Assembly: GCA_003281605.1 (NCBI GenBank)
Contig: QCBM01000004.1
Span: 1-64,000 of the forward strand
Reading direction: 5' to 3'
DNA from: Prochlorococcus sp. AG-347-I06
Lineage (GTDB): Bacteria; Cyanobacteriota; Cyanobacteriia; PCC-6307; Cyanobiaceae
Length of the DNA stretch: 64,000 bases
Shown here one piece after another: positions 1 through 9,634 of this stretch. A model generated the notes under the pieces. It searched no databases and was not told the DNA's origin. It worked only from the letters and a program-made list of their open reading frames with translations. The position numbers were made by a program, and so were the translations under genes. The first letter of the stretch is position 1. The number at the start of each line of letters is the position of its first letter.

Positions 1-1
1 T

Positions 2-904
2 AGAGATGAAAAAAAACAAGATGAAATGAGGCAAAAATTTTCAGATAGCAGAATATCTTTTTTTATTGGAGATATTAGGGATTATGAAAGCGTTTTAGAT
101 GCTTGTGATTCTGTTAATTATATTTTTCATGCAGCAGCATTAAAACAAGTGCCATCTTGCGAATTCCACCCCATAGAGGCTGTCAAAACAAATGTATTAG
201 GAACAGAGAATTTAATAAAAGCTTCTATTAATCGAAAGGTAAAAAAAGTGGTACTTTTAAGTACTGATAAAGCAGTCTATCCTATTAATAGCATGGGACT
301 CTCTAAAGCAATGATGGAGAAAATAATGTTATCAAAATCTATTCTTTATAAGAATTTTTCTACAACATTATGTTCAACAAGATATGGAAATGTAATGGGC
401 TCTCGCGGATCCGTCATCCCTTTATTTATCGATCAAATAAAAAGAAACAAACCCATAACAGTTACCAATCCTAATATGTCAAGATTTATGATGTCGTTGG
501 ATGATGCTGTCAATCTAGTGATATATGCTTTTAAAAATTCATTAAAAGGAGATATTTTTGTTCAGAAAGCGCCAGCATGCATTTTAAAAGATCTAGTTAT
601 AGCAATAAAGGAAATTTTTGATTACAAAAAACAAGATAAAATTATTGGGACTAGGCATGGTGAGAAATTATATGAATCTTTATTGTCAAGAGAAGAAATG
701 AATAGATGCATAGAAAAAGAGGGCTTTTATAGAGTCCCACCTGATGACAGAGACATTAACTATAATAAGTACTTTTTTGAGGGCGAGCAGTCCTATAATG
801 AAGTTGATGAATATAATTCACATAATACTTATAGATTAAATATCAAAGAAATCAAGGAAATCCTATTAAAATTAGATTTAGTAAAAGAAGCATTAAATGA
901 ATAA
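2..904 (+). CDS. fnlA: UDP-GlcNAc 4,6-dehydratase/5-epimerase (FnlA/CapE/WbjB type), 5' truncated by window
   Basis: Short-chain dehydrogenase/reductase predicted to make the first intermediate of UDP-N-acetyl-L-fucosamine from UDP-GlcNAc in the cytoplasm. The frame is already open at base 2 (RDEKKQDEMRQKF), so roughly the first 40 residues, including the NAD-binding glycine loop, lie outside the window. Visible are the FHAAALKQVP segment, a LLSTDKAV strand, and MGLSK in place of the usual YxxxK. That Met substitution is a known feature of CapE-type enzymes and supports this subfamily over other SDR dehydratases. The stop overlaps the next gene by 8 bases, so the two are translationally coupled. 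The substrate is inferred from family resemblance. Confidence 0.85.
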   Translation, partial: RDEKKQDEMRQKFSDSRISFFIGDIRDYESVLDACDSVNYIFHAAALKQVPSCEFHPIEAVKTNVLGTENLIKASINRKVKKVVLLSTDKAVYPINSMGLSKAMMEKIMLSKSILYKNFSTTLCSTRYGNVMGSRGSVIPLFIDQIKRNKPITVTNPNMSRFMMSLDDAVNLVIYAFKNSLKGDIFVQKAPACILKDLVIAIKEIFDYKKQDKIIGTRHGEKLYESLLSREEMNRCIEKEGFYRVPPDDRDINYNKYFFEGEQSYNEVDEYNSHNTYRLNIKEIKEILLKLDLVKEALNE

Positions 905-2036
905 GCTTAAGGTTCTTACAATAATTGGAACTCGTCCAGAAATAATTAAACTGTCCAGAGTTATTGCCGAGATGGATAAATTTTTTAATCATAAAGTTGT
1001 TCATACTGGCCAAAACTATGATTATGAATTAAATGAAATAATGTTTAAGCAACTTGAATTAAGGAAACCAGATATCTTTCTTGAATCAGCAGGAGATTCT
1101 CCTGCTGCAACTATTGGAAATGTAATATTAAAGACTGATCAAATTCTTGTAAAGGAAAAGCCCGATGCAATTTTAATTTTAGGAGATACAAATAGTTGTA
1201 TGTCTTCAATAGCAGCAAAGAGGAGAAAGGTTCCAGTTTTCCATATGGAGGCTGGAAATAGATGTTTTGACCAAAGAGTCCCAGAGGAGGTTTTACGGAA
1301 AATTGTCGATCATACTGCTGATATTAATTTGCCATATTCTGATATTGCTAAGAATTATTTGATTAAAGAAGGGATAGAGCCCGACCGAATAATTAAAACA
1401 GGAAGTCCTATGAAAGAAGTTCTTAGTTTTTACAGAAATAAAATTAATTCATCATCTATATTAGAAAATCTTAGTTTGGAAAAGAATAAATATTTCGTGG
1501 TTAGTGCTCATAGGGAAGAGAATGTAGACTCAGAGGACAAATTATATAAAATAATTGATATTTTAAGCTCTATTTCTAATATTTATAAGCTGCCCATAAT
1601 TGTCTCGACGCATCCAAGAACAAGAAAAAATCTGGAAAAAATCAATATAGATTTAACTTCAAATAGTCTGATATCTTTTATGAAACCTTTTGGATTTTTA
1701 GATTATGTCAAATTACAAATGAATGCATTTTGTGTTTTCTCAGACAGTGGCACGATATCAGAGGAGTCTTCTATTTTAAACTTTCCCGCTTTAAATCTTA
1801 GAGAAGCTCATGAAAGGCCTGAAGCAAGTGAAGAGGCTTCAGTCATTATGGTAGGTTTAAATAAAGATAGGATATTAAGTGCATTGTCCATATTGAAAGA
1901 ACAGAAAAGGGGCGAATTTAGAGATTTAAATATTGTCTCAGATTATGATGTTGATAATGTATCAAAGAAAATTGTCAGGATAATAGAAAGCTATACAGAA
2001 TATACAAGGAGAGTCGTGTGGAAAGAATTTAGTTAG
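897..2036 (+). CDS. fnlC: UDP-N-acetylglucosamine 2-epimerase family, FnlC/CapG/WbjD type
   Basis: A 379-residue WecB-superfamily epimerase. It opens with KVLTIIGTRPEIIKLSRV and carries HTGQNYDYELNEI, LGDTNSCMSSIAAKRRKVPVFHMEAGNRC, FDQRVPEE and SAHREEN. These segments match the FnlC/CapG branch, which performs the last, C2-epimerising step to UDP-L-FucNAc, more closely than WecB itself. It overlaps the dehydratase upstream and is followed after 4 bases by a glycosyltransferase, giving a compact fnlA-fnlC-GT unit. The middle enzyme, FnlB/CapF reductase, is absent between them. Length is normal for the family. Confidence 0.88.
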   Translation: MNKLKVLTIIGTRPEIIKLSRVIAEMDKFFNHKVVHTGQNYDYELNEIMFKQLELRKPDIFLESAGDSPAATIGNVILKTDQILVKEKPDAILILGDTNSCMSSIAAKRRKVPVFHMEAGNRCFDQRVPEEVLRKIVDHTADINLPYSDIAKNYLIKEGIEPDRIIKTGSPMKEVLSFYRNKINSSSILENLSLEKNKYFVVSAHREENVDSEDKLYKIIDILSSISNIYKLPIIVSTHPRTRKNLEKINIDLTSNSLISFMKPFGFLDYVKLQMNAFCVFSDSGTISEESSILNFPALNLREAHERPEASEEASVIMVGLNKDRILSALSILKEQKRGEFRDLNIVSDYDVDNVSKKIVRIIESYTEYTRRVVWKEFS

Positions 2037-2040
2037 CCTT

Positions 2041-3228
2041 ATGAATATTATTGTAATAAGTGTTTATTACCCACCTAATAATTCTTCTACTGCCGTTCAA
2101 ATAAGCAACCTTGTTGAAGAGCTAACTAATCAAGGGCATTTTATCAATATCATAACTCAAGATAATTCTATAAAAAGTAGTTATGTATGTGAAGAATCAA
2201 GAAATATGAAAGTATATCGATTTAAAGTCGGCAACCTTAATAATAAGAGTCTTTTAAAAAGAGCTATAAATGAGTTTCTGATGCCTCTAAAAATAATATT
2301 AACAATCACTTTAAATTCTCTTAATATACGATTTAACGATGGAATAATTTGCTGGTCACCACCAATCTTTTTTGCACCTTTAGTAATTTATTTAAAATTT
2401 ATAAATAGATGTAAATGTTATTTAATACTTAGAGATATATTTCCAAGATGGGCCTGGGATTTAAAAATTATTAAAAATAAATTTGTATATGCTCAATTAA
2501 ACTTCTTTTTTCTTTCGCAATGTTTTTTTTCAGATGTTGTTGGCGTACAATCTGCAAATAATAAAAAATTTATACCAAAAAAGATTTTATTTAGGAAAAC
2601 AAATATTGATGTTTTAAATAATTGGTATACTCCAAATAGCAAAAATCAAAAACTAGAGATTGATTTTTCTAAAACAATTTTAAACAAAAGAAAAATATTT
2701 ATTCATGCAGGGAATATAGGCTTAGCTCAGGGCTTCCAGGTTTTTATTGATGTTGCAGAAATCCTAAAAGAAAATCATGATATAGGATTTCTTTTCATAG
2801 GAAGAGGTACTCAATTTGAAGATATGAAAAAAATAACTAAGCTTAAATCTCTATCTAATATCTTGTTTTTGGATCAAATCCCAAATTCAAAAATTATATC
2901 TTTGTATAAGAAATGTTTTTGTGGCATAGTCAGCTTAGATCAACTTCATAAGACTCATAATATACCAGGTAAACTAATTTCTTATTTACATGGAGGACTG
3001 CATGTTTTTGCTCTTGTTAATTCTGGTAATGATTTAATAGATCTTGTTAATAAAAACGAAATAGGCTTAGCGATTGATAATCATGATCCAGTTTTTATAT
3101 CGAAAATGATTTATAAACTTTCACAAAAAGATTTATATCAAGAAAAATATAGAGAGAGAAGCAAAATTATTGCTGATAAATTTTTTAATACAAAGAATAT
3201 TGCAAATCAGATTATAAATAATTTCTAA
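2041..3228 (+). CDS. Glycosyltransferase family 4, WbuB-like (putative L-fucosamine transferase)
   Basis: A 395-residue GT-B fold glycosyltransferase. The N-terminus (IIVISVYYPPNNSSTAVQISNLVEEL) is the usual GT4 acceptor-domain start. The second Rossmann half begins near IFIHAGNIGLAQGFQVFIDVAEIL and includes FLFIGRGTQF and a sugar-nucleotide region around HNIPGKLISYLHGG. It lies 4 bases after fnlC. In Escherichia coli O26-type clusters wbuB follows fnlABC and encodes the L-FucNAc transferase, so that role is inferred here from position and resemblance. Donor and acceptor cannot be read from sequence. AT content and lysine richness are high even for this genome, as is common in surface-polysaccharide islands. 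Confidence 0.75.
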   Translation: MNIIVISVYYPPNNSSTAVQISNLVEELTNQGHFINIITQDNSIKSSYVCEESRNMKVYRFKVGNLNNKSLLKRAINEFLMPLKIILTITLNSLNIRFNDGIICWSPPIFFAPLVIYLKFINRCKCYLILRDIFPRWAWDLKIIKNKFVYAQLNFFFLSQCFFSDVVGVQSANNKKFIPKKILFRKTNIDVLNNWYTPNSKNQKLEIDFSKTILNKRKIFIHAGNIGLAQGFQVFIDVAEILKENHDIGFLFIGRGTQFEDMKKITKLKSLSNILFLDQIPNSKIISLYKKCFCGIVSLDQLHKTHNIPGKLISYLHGGLHVFALVNSGNDLIDLVNKNEIGLAIDNHDPVFISKMIYKLSQKDLYQEKYRERSKIIADKFFNTKNIANQIINNF

Positions 3229-3349
3229 TAAATAATATGTTTAAGAAGGATTATCTAAAATAAAAAATTTAATTATTGTATAGTTTTAGTTTATTAATTT
3301 GATTAATCTGTTGATGTTATTATTAGAAAAAAACTAAGAAATATATTTT

Positions 3350-4777
3350 ATGAAAGTTGATGTTAGAACAATTTGCTGTATTGGAGCAGGGTATGTTGGA
3401 GGGCCAAGCATGGCAGTGATGGCAGATAAATGCCCTCATATACAATTTAATGTTGTTGATATGAATCCGGAAAGAATAGAATCATGGAATAGTAATAAAT
3501 TGGAAGAATTACCAATTTATGAACCAGGACTTAGTCAAATTATCGAAAGATGTAGAGGGAAGAATCTTCATTTCTCATGCGATGTAAAAGGAAATATATC
3601 TAAAGCAGATATGATATTCATTTCAGTCAATACACCAACAAAAAAACGAGGTTTAGGAGCGGGGCAAGCCAGTGATCTTAAATGGATAGAGGCCTGTTCT
3701 AGACAAATAGCTGATCATGCTAAAGGACATACTATAGTAGTTGAGAAAAGCACTTTGCCAGTAAAAACTGCTTTAACTATTAAGTCAATACTTGAAGCCT
3801 ATATTATTAAAGGGAAAAATAATAAAACTAATGTAAAAAGTTTTTCAATACTATCTAATCCTGAATTTTTAGCTGAAGGCACAGCGATTAATGATCTGAT
3901 TAATCCTGATAGGATTTTAATTGGCGGAGATGATCAAGAATCCATAAACTCTTTAATGGATATTTATATTAACTGGATAAGCGCAGATAAAATATTGACT
4001 ACTGATATATGGAGTTCAGAATTATCAAAATTAATCGCAAACGCATTCTTGGCCCAAAGAATTAGTTCTATAAACTCGATATCAGCTCTATGTGAAAATA
4101 CAGAAGCCAATATTAATGATGTAGCTAAAGCGGTTGGGATGGATTCAAGAATAGGAGAACATTTCTTAAATTCTGGCCCTGGCTTTGGGGGTAGCTGTTT
4201 TAAAAAAGATATTTCAAACCTTATTTATATATGTAATCATTATGGACTTTATGAAGTTGCTTCTTATTGGGAACAAGTAATATCAATAAATGAATGGCAA
4301 CAAAAAAGGATAATCTCCACAATTGTGGAGAAGCTTTATGGAACTATATCAGAAAAAAAGATAACTATTTTGGGATTCTCTTTTAAATCAAATACCAATG
4401 ATACGAGGGAATCACCAGCCATAAATATCTGCAAGAATTTACTTGAGGAGGGTTGCTATCTTTCAATATATGATCCAAAGGTTGATTCAAATCAAATATT
4501 AAAAGATTTAAAAAAAGAAAATATAAATTATGAAAAGCAAATTGATAATAGTAAACAAATTGAAACTCATAATTCAGTATTAGAATCTGTAGTAAATACT
4601 GACGCAATAGTTATTTTGACTGATTGGGAAGAGTTTTATGATTTGAATCTAAGAGAAATATATGAATTAATGAGACCACCTTGCTGGATATTTGATACTC
4701 GAAATGTTATTAATGTTGAGGCTGCTAAAAGTTATGGATTTAATATATGGAAGCTTGGTAATGGTAAATTTAAATGA
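3350..4777 (+). CDS. ugd: UDP-glucose 6-dehydrogenase
   Basis: Oxidises UDP-glucose to UDP-glucuronate with two NAD+. A GAGYVGG loop at residues 12-18, the ISVNTPTK segment near 91-98, and GPGFGGSCFKKD with catalytic Cys283 identify it. At 475 residues, with a GxGxGxASDLKWIE segment, it looks like the longer animal/plant-type UGDH rather than the roughly 390-residue Ugd of enterobacteria. It stands alone on this strand, about 120 bases after the GT gene, and converges on the UDP-glucuronate decarboxylase-like gene, which would use its product. Start ATG at 3350 is the first in frame and fits the nucleotide-binding N-terminus. Confidence 0.93.
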   Translation: MKVDVRTICCIGAGYVGGPSMAVMADKCPHIQFNVVDMNPERIESWNSNKLEELPIYEPGLSQIIERCRGKNLHFSCDVKGNISKADMIFISVNTPTKKRGLGAGQASDLKWIEACSRQIADHAKGHTIVVEKSTLPVKTALTIKSILEAYIIKGKNNKTNVKSFSILSNPEFLAEGTAINDLINPDRILIGGDDQESINSLMDIYINWISADKILTTDIWSSELSKLIANAFLAQRISSINSISALCENTEANINDVAKAVGMDSRIGEHFLNSGPGFGGSCFKKDISNLIYICNHYGLYEVASYWEQVISINEWQQKRIISTIVEKLYGTISEKKITILGFSFKSNTNDTRESPAINICKNLLEEGCYLSIYDPKVDSNQILKDLKKENINYEKQIDNSKQIETHNSVLESVVNTDAIVILTDWEEFYDLNLREIYELMRPPCWIFDTRNVINVEAAKSYGFNIWKLGNGKFK

Positions 4778-4812
4778 AATAAGTAAATTACTTCAAATAC
4801 GAATAAAACAAC

Positions 4813-5763
4813 TTATTTTTGAATTTTTAATTCTTTTTTAAAGTAATATATCGTTTTTGTTAGGCCTGCATCTAAATCTGTATTTGGTTGCCAATTTAAC
4901 TTTTTTTTTGCAAGTGCAATAGAGGGTCTTCTCTTTAAAGGATCATCAGCTGGTAAATTCAAATTTATTATTTTTGATTTTGAACCAACTTTCAAAACGA
5001 TTTTTTTTGCTAGTTCAATAACTTTTAACTCATTTTCATTTCCTAAATTTAATGGTTTTTTATAGTTTGAGTTCATTAATGATATTAGACCTTTTACCAA
5101 GTCATCAACGAAACAAAATGATCTGGTCTGTTCTCCATTTCCATATACAGTTATAGGATCATTTTTTATTGCTTGTACTATAAAGTTACTAACTATTCTC
5201 CCATCTTTGGGATTCATATTTGGACCATAAGTATTAAATATTCTCGCAATTCTGACATCACAATTATGAACTTTTTGGTAATCAAAACATAGAGATTCTG
5301 CAATTCTTTTCCCTTCTTCATAACAACTTCTATGACCAAAGCTGTTTACTAAACCTTTATAACTCTCAATCTGAGGATGAACTTTAGCTTCACCATATAC
5401 TGCACTTGAGGAAGCAAGTAATATTCTAGAGTTATTTTTTCTTGCTAATTCAAGCATATTTAATGTTCCTAAAAAATTTGTTTTAGAGGTTTCTATAGGA
5501 TTCTTATGAAATAAAAATGGTGATGCTGGACAAGCTAGATGCCATATCTTTTCTGCCTTTATTTCGAATGGGATAGTTAAGTCATGATTTATTATTTTGA
5601 ACCTCGGATGATTTAGCCATTTCGATATATTTAATTCCCTTCCACTAAAAAAGTTATCTATACATATCACTTTTTCACCTTTGTTCATGAGAACATTGAT
5701 TAAATTAGAACCTATAAAACCTGCGCCGCCCGTCACCAAGTTTTGATTAATTGATTTGGGCAT
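4813..5763 (-). CDS. NAD-dependent epimerase, UDP-glucuronate decarboxylase (UDP-xylose synthase) type
   Basis: Extended SDR of 316 residues with TGGAGFIGSN at 11-20, WHLACPASP at 74-82, SSSAVYGE at 118-125 and catalytic Tyr148/Lys152 in SCYEEGKR. The HLACPASPxxF and GHRSCYEEGKR segments are typical of UXS, which turns UDP-glucuronate into UDP-xylose. UXS enzymes usually have TSEVYGD at the third motif; here it is SSAVYGE, so a related C4-epimerase activity is not excluded. It is the last gene of a minus-strand run after gmd and fcl and faces ugd, its likely substrate supplier. Confidence 0.85.
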   Translation of the reverse strand: MPKSINQNLVTGGAGFIGSNLINVLMNKGEKVICIDNFFSGRELNISKWLNHPRFKIINHDLTIPFEIKAEKIWHLACPASPFLFHKNPIETSKTNFLGTLNMLELARKNNSRILLASSSAVYGEAKVHPQIESYKGLVNSFGHRSCYEEGKRIAESLCFDYQKVHNCDVRIARIFNTYGPNMNPKDGRIVSNFIVQAIKNDPITVYGNGEQTRSFCFVDDLVKGLISLMNSNYKKPLNLGNENELKVIELAKKIVLKVGSKSKIINLNLPADDPLKRRPSIALAKKKLNWQPNTDLDAGLTKTIYYFKKELKIQK

Positions 5764-5806
5764 AGAGATAAATTAAAGTTAATTTTATTCTAAAAATATA
5801 TTCCAG

Positions 5807-6823
5807 TTATTTTATTCTAAGCTTGCCTTTTGATTTAATCATCTGATAGTTTTTAATTGTTTTTTGAATACCTTCATCAAGATTAGTTTTTGATTCCCAA
5901 CCTAAATTTTTAATTCTTGAGCAATCAAGTTTTTTCCTAGGAGTGCCGTCTGGTTTTGTTTTATCCCAAACAATTCTTCCTTTAAATTCAATAATATCCG
6001 AAATTTTCTCAGCTAAAGATCTTATTGATATTTCTTGATCTGAGCCAACATTTAGCCAATACAGCATTTCTCCACTTTCATTTAAAGGAGAATTATTTTT
6101 AGAGGGAATCCAATTTTCTAGGGTATAAAGACATGCCTCAGCAAGATCATCAACATATAAGAATTCTCTTAATGGATCTCCAGTACCATAGCAGACTACT
6201 TCATCACTATTACTTTGTTTAGCCTCATCAAATTTTCTTATTAAGGCAGGAAGTACATGGCTAGATTCAAGTGAATAATTATCCCCAGGACCATAAAGGT
6301 TTGTAGGCATTAAGCTAATAGCATCAAATCCAAATTCATTTCTCATTGAGGTACATAATTTAATTCCAGCAATCTTTGCTAATGCATAACTTTCATTCGT
6401 TGGTTCCAACATTCCACTTAAAAGGTACTCTTCTTTTATTGGTTGTTTGGCATATTTTGGATAAATGCAACTACTTCCAAGAAATAATAGTCTTTTTACT
6501 TGATTTTTATATGATGCTTCTATTAAGTTATTTTGTATTTTTAGATTATCTAATAAGAAAGAAGATGGATACCTACTATTTGCAATAATACCTCCAACCT
6601 TTGCGGCTGCAATAATAACAATATCTGGTTTATTTACTTTAAACCAATTACTAACTGAAACGTAATCTAAATAATTAAGTTCAACTTTTGAAGGAGCAAA
6701 TATTTTCGGAGAGGAATTAATATTACTAAAATTTTTTTTTAACAAATTTAATATCGAATTGCCAACCATTCCATAGGCCCCAGCTATAAAGATTGAGTTA
6801 TATTTATTTAAATCATATTTCAT
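5807..6823 (-). CDS. fcl: GDP-L-fucose synthase
   Basis: Bifunctional 3,5-epimerase/4-reductase that converts GDP-4-keto-6-deoxymannose to GDP-L-fucose with NADPH. It has the glycine loop GAYGMVG at 15-21, GSSCIYPK at 116-123, and the catalytic pair Tyr146/Lys150 in SYALAK. The LMPTNLYGPGDNY segment is diagnostic of WcaG/Fcl. It begins 7 bases after the stop of gmd, so the two steps of the pathway are co-transcribed. At 338 residues it is slightly longer than typical because of a loop near residues 240-250. Confidence 0.95.
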   Translation of the reverse strand: MKYDLNKYNSIFIAGAYGMVGNSILNLLKKNFSNINSSPKIFAPSKVELNYLDYVSVSNWFKVNKPDIVIIAAAKVGGIIANSRYPSSFLLDNLKIQNNLIEASYKNQVKRLLFLGSSCIYPKYAKQPIKEEYLLSGMLEPTNESYALAKIAGIKLCTSMRNEFGFDAISLMPTNLYGPGDNYSLESSHVLPALIRKFDEAKQSNSDEVVCYGTGDPLREFLYVDDLAEACLYTLENWIPSKNNSPLNESGEMLYWLNVGSDQEISIRSLAEKISDIIEFKGRIVWDKTKPDGTPRKKLDCSRIKNLGWESKTNLDEGIQKTIKNYQMIKSKGKLRIK

Positions 6824-6830
6824 TTTTAAA

Positions 6831-7973
6831 TTAAGTTTTTCCCATTATTTCAGGAATTGTTTCTAAAGGTTCATTTTGTTTATATCCTTTGTTCTTTAGT
6901 ACTAATTCTTTTTCAGCTTCTTGAGTATCATTTGCGATCATTTCTGATATTATTTCATCTAATGAATAATTAGGTGTCCAACCTAGTTCTCTCCTTGCTT
7001 TGGACGAATCTCCTAATAAGTAATCAACTTCAGTTGGTCTAAAATATCTTTTATCAATCTTGACAACTATCTCACCATTGTCAGCTCTAATTCCACATTC
7101 CTCAATTCCATGACCTTCCCAAATGATTGCTGGCTGATCTTTTTCTTTGTTCCAGCCTAGTTCTTTGGCGCACAACTCAACAAATTTTCTAACACTCTCC
7201 GTTCTTCCTGTGGAAATTACATAATCACTAGGTTTTTCTTGTTGAAGCATTAACCATTGCATTTCAACATAATCTTTTGCATGTCCCCAATCTCTTTTAG
7301 AGTCCAAATTTCCTAAATATATAAACTTGTCAAGACCTAAATGAATCCTAGATAGACCTCTTGTTATTTTTCTGGTAACAAAAGTTTCACCTCTTCTAGG
7401 TGATTCATGATTAAACAAAATGCCATTACAAGCATAAATGTCGTATGCTTCTCTATAATTAACTGTAATCCAATAAGCATAAAGTTTTGCAACTCCATAA
7501 GGACTTCTTGGATAAAATGGAGTCGTTTCCTTCTGTGGAATCTCTTGAGAATTTCCAAATATTTCGCTAGTACTTGCTTGATAAACTTTACAGGTCTTAT
7601 TTAAATTTAAAAGTCTTATAGCATCAAGTATTCTTAATGGCCCCAAGGCATCACAGTTAGCAGTATATTCAGGAGACTCGAAACTCACCGCAACATGACT
7701 TTGAGCAGCTAAATTATAAATCTCATCAGGGTTTATTTTTTTTATAATTCTTATGAGATTAGAACTATCTGTTAAGTCACCATAATGCAAAATAAGGCTT
7801 GGATTTTTTTTATGTGGATCCTCATATAAGTGATCAATTCTTGTTGTGTTAAAACTGCTTGATCTCCTCTTGATACCATGCACTTCATAATCTTTTCTAA
7901 TTAGAAATTCTGCAAGATAGCTTCCATCCTGACCAGTAATTCCAGTAATCAGAGCTTTTTTTCTTTTTGACAT
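6831..7973 (-). CDS. gmd: GDP-mannose 4,6-dehydratase
   Basis: First committed step to GDP-L-fucose, dehydrating GDP-D-mannose. [10 protein letters not shown] at 11-20 is the NADP+ loop, STSEIFG at 134-140 holds the catalytic Thr/Glu, and Tyr159/Lys163 (SPYGVAK) complete the site. [17 protein letters not shown] and [17 protein letters not shown] are family signatures. Length of 380 residues is normal. It follows the ligase-like gene by 15 bases and precedes fcl in the same minus-strand run. Confidence 0.97.
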   Translation of the reverse strand: MSKRKKALITGITGQDGSYLAEFLIRKDYEVHGIKRRSSSFNTTRIDHLYEDPHKKNPSLILHYGDLTDSSNLIRIIKKINPDEIYNLAAQSHVAVSFESPEYTANCDALGPLRILDAIRLLNLNKTCKVYQASTSEIFGNSQEIPQKETTPFYPRSPYGVAKLYAYWITVNYREAYDIYACNGILFNHESPRRGETFVTRKITRGLSRIHLGLDKFIYLGNLDSKRDWGHAKDYVEMQWLMLQQEKPSDYVISTGRTESVRKFVELCAKELGWNKEKDQPAIIWEGHGIEECGIRADNGEIVVKIDKRYFRPTEVDYLLGDSSKARRELGWTPNYSLDEIISEMIANDTQEAEKELVLKNKGYKQNEPLETIPEIMGKT

Positions 7974-7988
7974 ATTTAAATATTATTT

Positions 7989-9323
7989 TTATTTATTGGT
8001 GAGGTTAGACTCAACTTTATTTTCTTTTTCATTAATAATACATTTTAGACCTGCAAATAAAATGGATATTAGAATGCTAATCTTTCCGTCATAATAAGTA
8101 ACATCACTTAGGTGGGAAAATATTACAATTAAAGAGGCTGAAAGCCATGCTTTATCTAGTAGATTTACATCATTTTGTTTAAAATTAATAAAAATATTCT
8201 TCCATGCTTTATAGATTAAAAAGGAAATCGAAGATACTAAAACTATCGATAATGGCACTCCAAAATTATGTCCTAATTCAATAATCATATTATGAGAATG
8301 ATATGCCTCAACTACATTTTCAGAAATCAAAGAAGAGTTATTTTTTTCAAAATGTAAATATGAAAAAGTGGAAGGCCCCCAACCAAATAGAGGCCTTTCG
8401 CTAATCCTTAATAAGGCTGATTTCCAGATCTCTATTCTTGGAGCTGATAAATAATTAATATTAAAAAATTTCTCAACTAAATCTATTTCAAAAAAATTGT
8501 TTAATTTAAATTGACTATTTGTGAGTAAAAGCGATAAATAGCTAAGCAAAAAGGTTGATAAAGTTATCAATAAAAAATAAAAGAATTTTCTGAATCCAAA
8601 AAGGCTAATCAATGCAATTAAGATTCCTAAAAAGGCATTTCTTGATTGTGTAAAATAAGCCATTAATGTTATGGCAATGCAGAAAAGTAAAAGTATAAGT
8701 TTTGTATTAAGGTGATTTTTTGTTTGTTTTAGAAGAAATAATGAGAAAGGGAAAGTCACAGCTAACCACATGCCAGCATAATTTGGATTACTAAAAAGGC
8801 CGCCAATCCCTCCTCCTGGGTTATAAATAGGTTTCTGAAACCATACAATTAATCCATAGAACGTTTCATATGGACCATACCAGTTAAAGTATTTTTGAAA
8901 AATAAAGCTCAAAATTACAGGAAAGGTACCTGCTACAAGATATTTTGTAAAAAGTAGTCTTTGCGATGAATTTATTAAATAACATTGAAGTCCCCAGTAC
9001 AAGAAAAACATTGGTATCCAGTTAAATAAATTAAACCAGATTAGATTTGTACTATAAGAACTCAATAATTCTGATTTTGAAATGAGTGTAATATTTAAGC
9101 AACTAAAAAAAATAAGACCTATAGATAAGAACAAAGGATAATTGGATTTATCTTTTAAAGAAATATTTTGATTTTTGAAATATGAAATAAATATGCAAAT
9201 TAAAAATAAAAGACCACTAACTGGCAAAGCAGATGGCAATAGAAAAACCCCAAAAAGGAACATATAATTTCCAAAAGTAATTATTTTTTCCTTTCTTTTA
9301 AATAATGTTGATGGGTAAAGCAT
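7989..9323 (-). CDS. O-antigen ligase/polymerase family membrane protein
   Basis: Polytopic inner-membrane protein of 444 residues with around ten to twelve hydrophobic segments and one large periplasmic loop between about residues 280 and 350. That loop contains ERPLFGWGPSTFSY and AYHSHNMIIELGHNFGVP; the HSHN-type segment is the usual signature of the Wzy_C/O-antigen ligase family. It would join or polymerise surface glycan on a lipid carrier or lipid A core. It is the first gene of the minus-strand gmd-fcl-UXS run, just inside the tRNA-Arg. Ligase and polymerase roles cannot be separated from sequence. Confidence 0.8.
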   Translation of the reverse strand: MLYPSTLFKRKEKIITFGNYMFLFGVFLLPSALPVSGLLFLICIFISYFKNQNISLKDKSNYPLFLSIGLIFFSCLNITLISKSELLSSYSTNLIWFNLFNWIPMFFLYWGLQCYLINSSQRLLFTKYLVAGTFPVILSFIFQKYFNWYGPYETFYGLIVWFQKPIYNPGGGIGGLFSNPNYAGMWLAVTFPFSLFLLKQTKNHLNTKLILLLFCIAITLMAYFTQSRNAFLGILIALISLFGFRKFFYFLLITLSTFLLSYLSLLLTNSQFKLNNFFEIDLVEKFFNINYLSAPRIEIWKSALLRISERPLFGWGPSTFSYLHFEKNNSSLISENVVEAYHSHNMIIELGHNFGVPLSIVLVSSISFLIYKAWKNIFINFKQNDVNLLDKAWLSASLIVIFSHLSDVTYYDGKISILISILFAGLKCIINEKENKVESNLTNK

Positions 9324-9424
9324 TTTTATAATTACTAAAAGTTTTTTATCTTTCTTAAATTAGTAATCATTAAAATCAAAACACTAGTGAAAAAAATTGT
9401 TTTGAATAATTTTTGATTATACTA

Positions 9425-9498
<74 letters not shown>

Positions 9499-9506
9499 AT
9501 TTTTTT

Positions 9507-9535
9507 ATTATATCCGACACTATAAGCCTAAACAA
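9507..9535 (-). promoter_or_regulatory. Sigma-70-type promoter of tRNA-Arg
   Basis: On the minus strand a TTGTTT -35 box (9530-9535) and a perfect TATAAT -10 box (9507-9512) are separated by 17 bases. Transcription would start within about 10 bases, right at the mature tRNA 5' end. Confidence 0.75.
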
Positions 9536-9634
9536 TCTAAGTAAATTCTTTTTATGATTTGATGAATATCTTTTTCTTTATATTCTCTTTCAATAAGAAA
9601 TAACATAAAATTAGACAATCATGCTTTTTAAATT

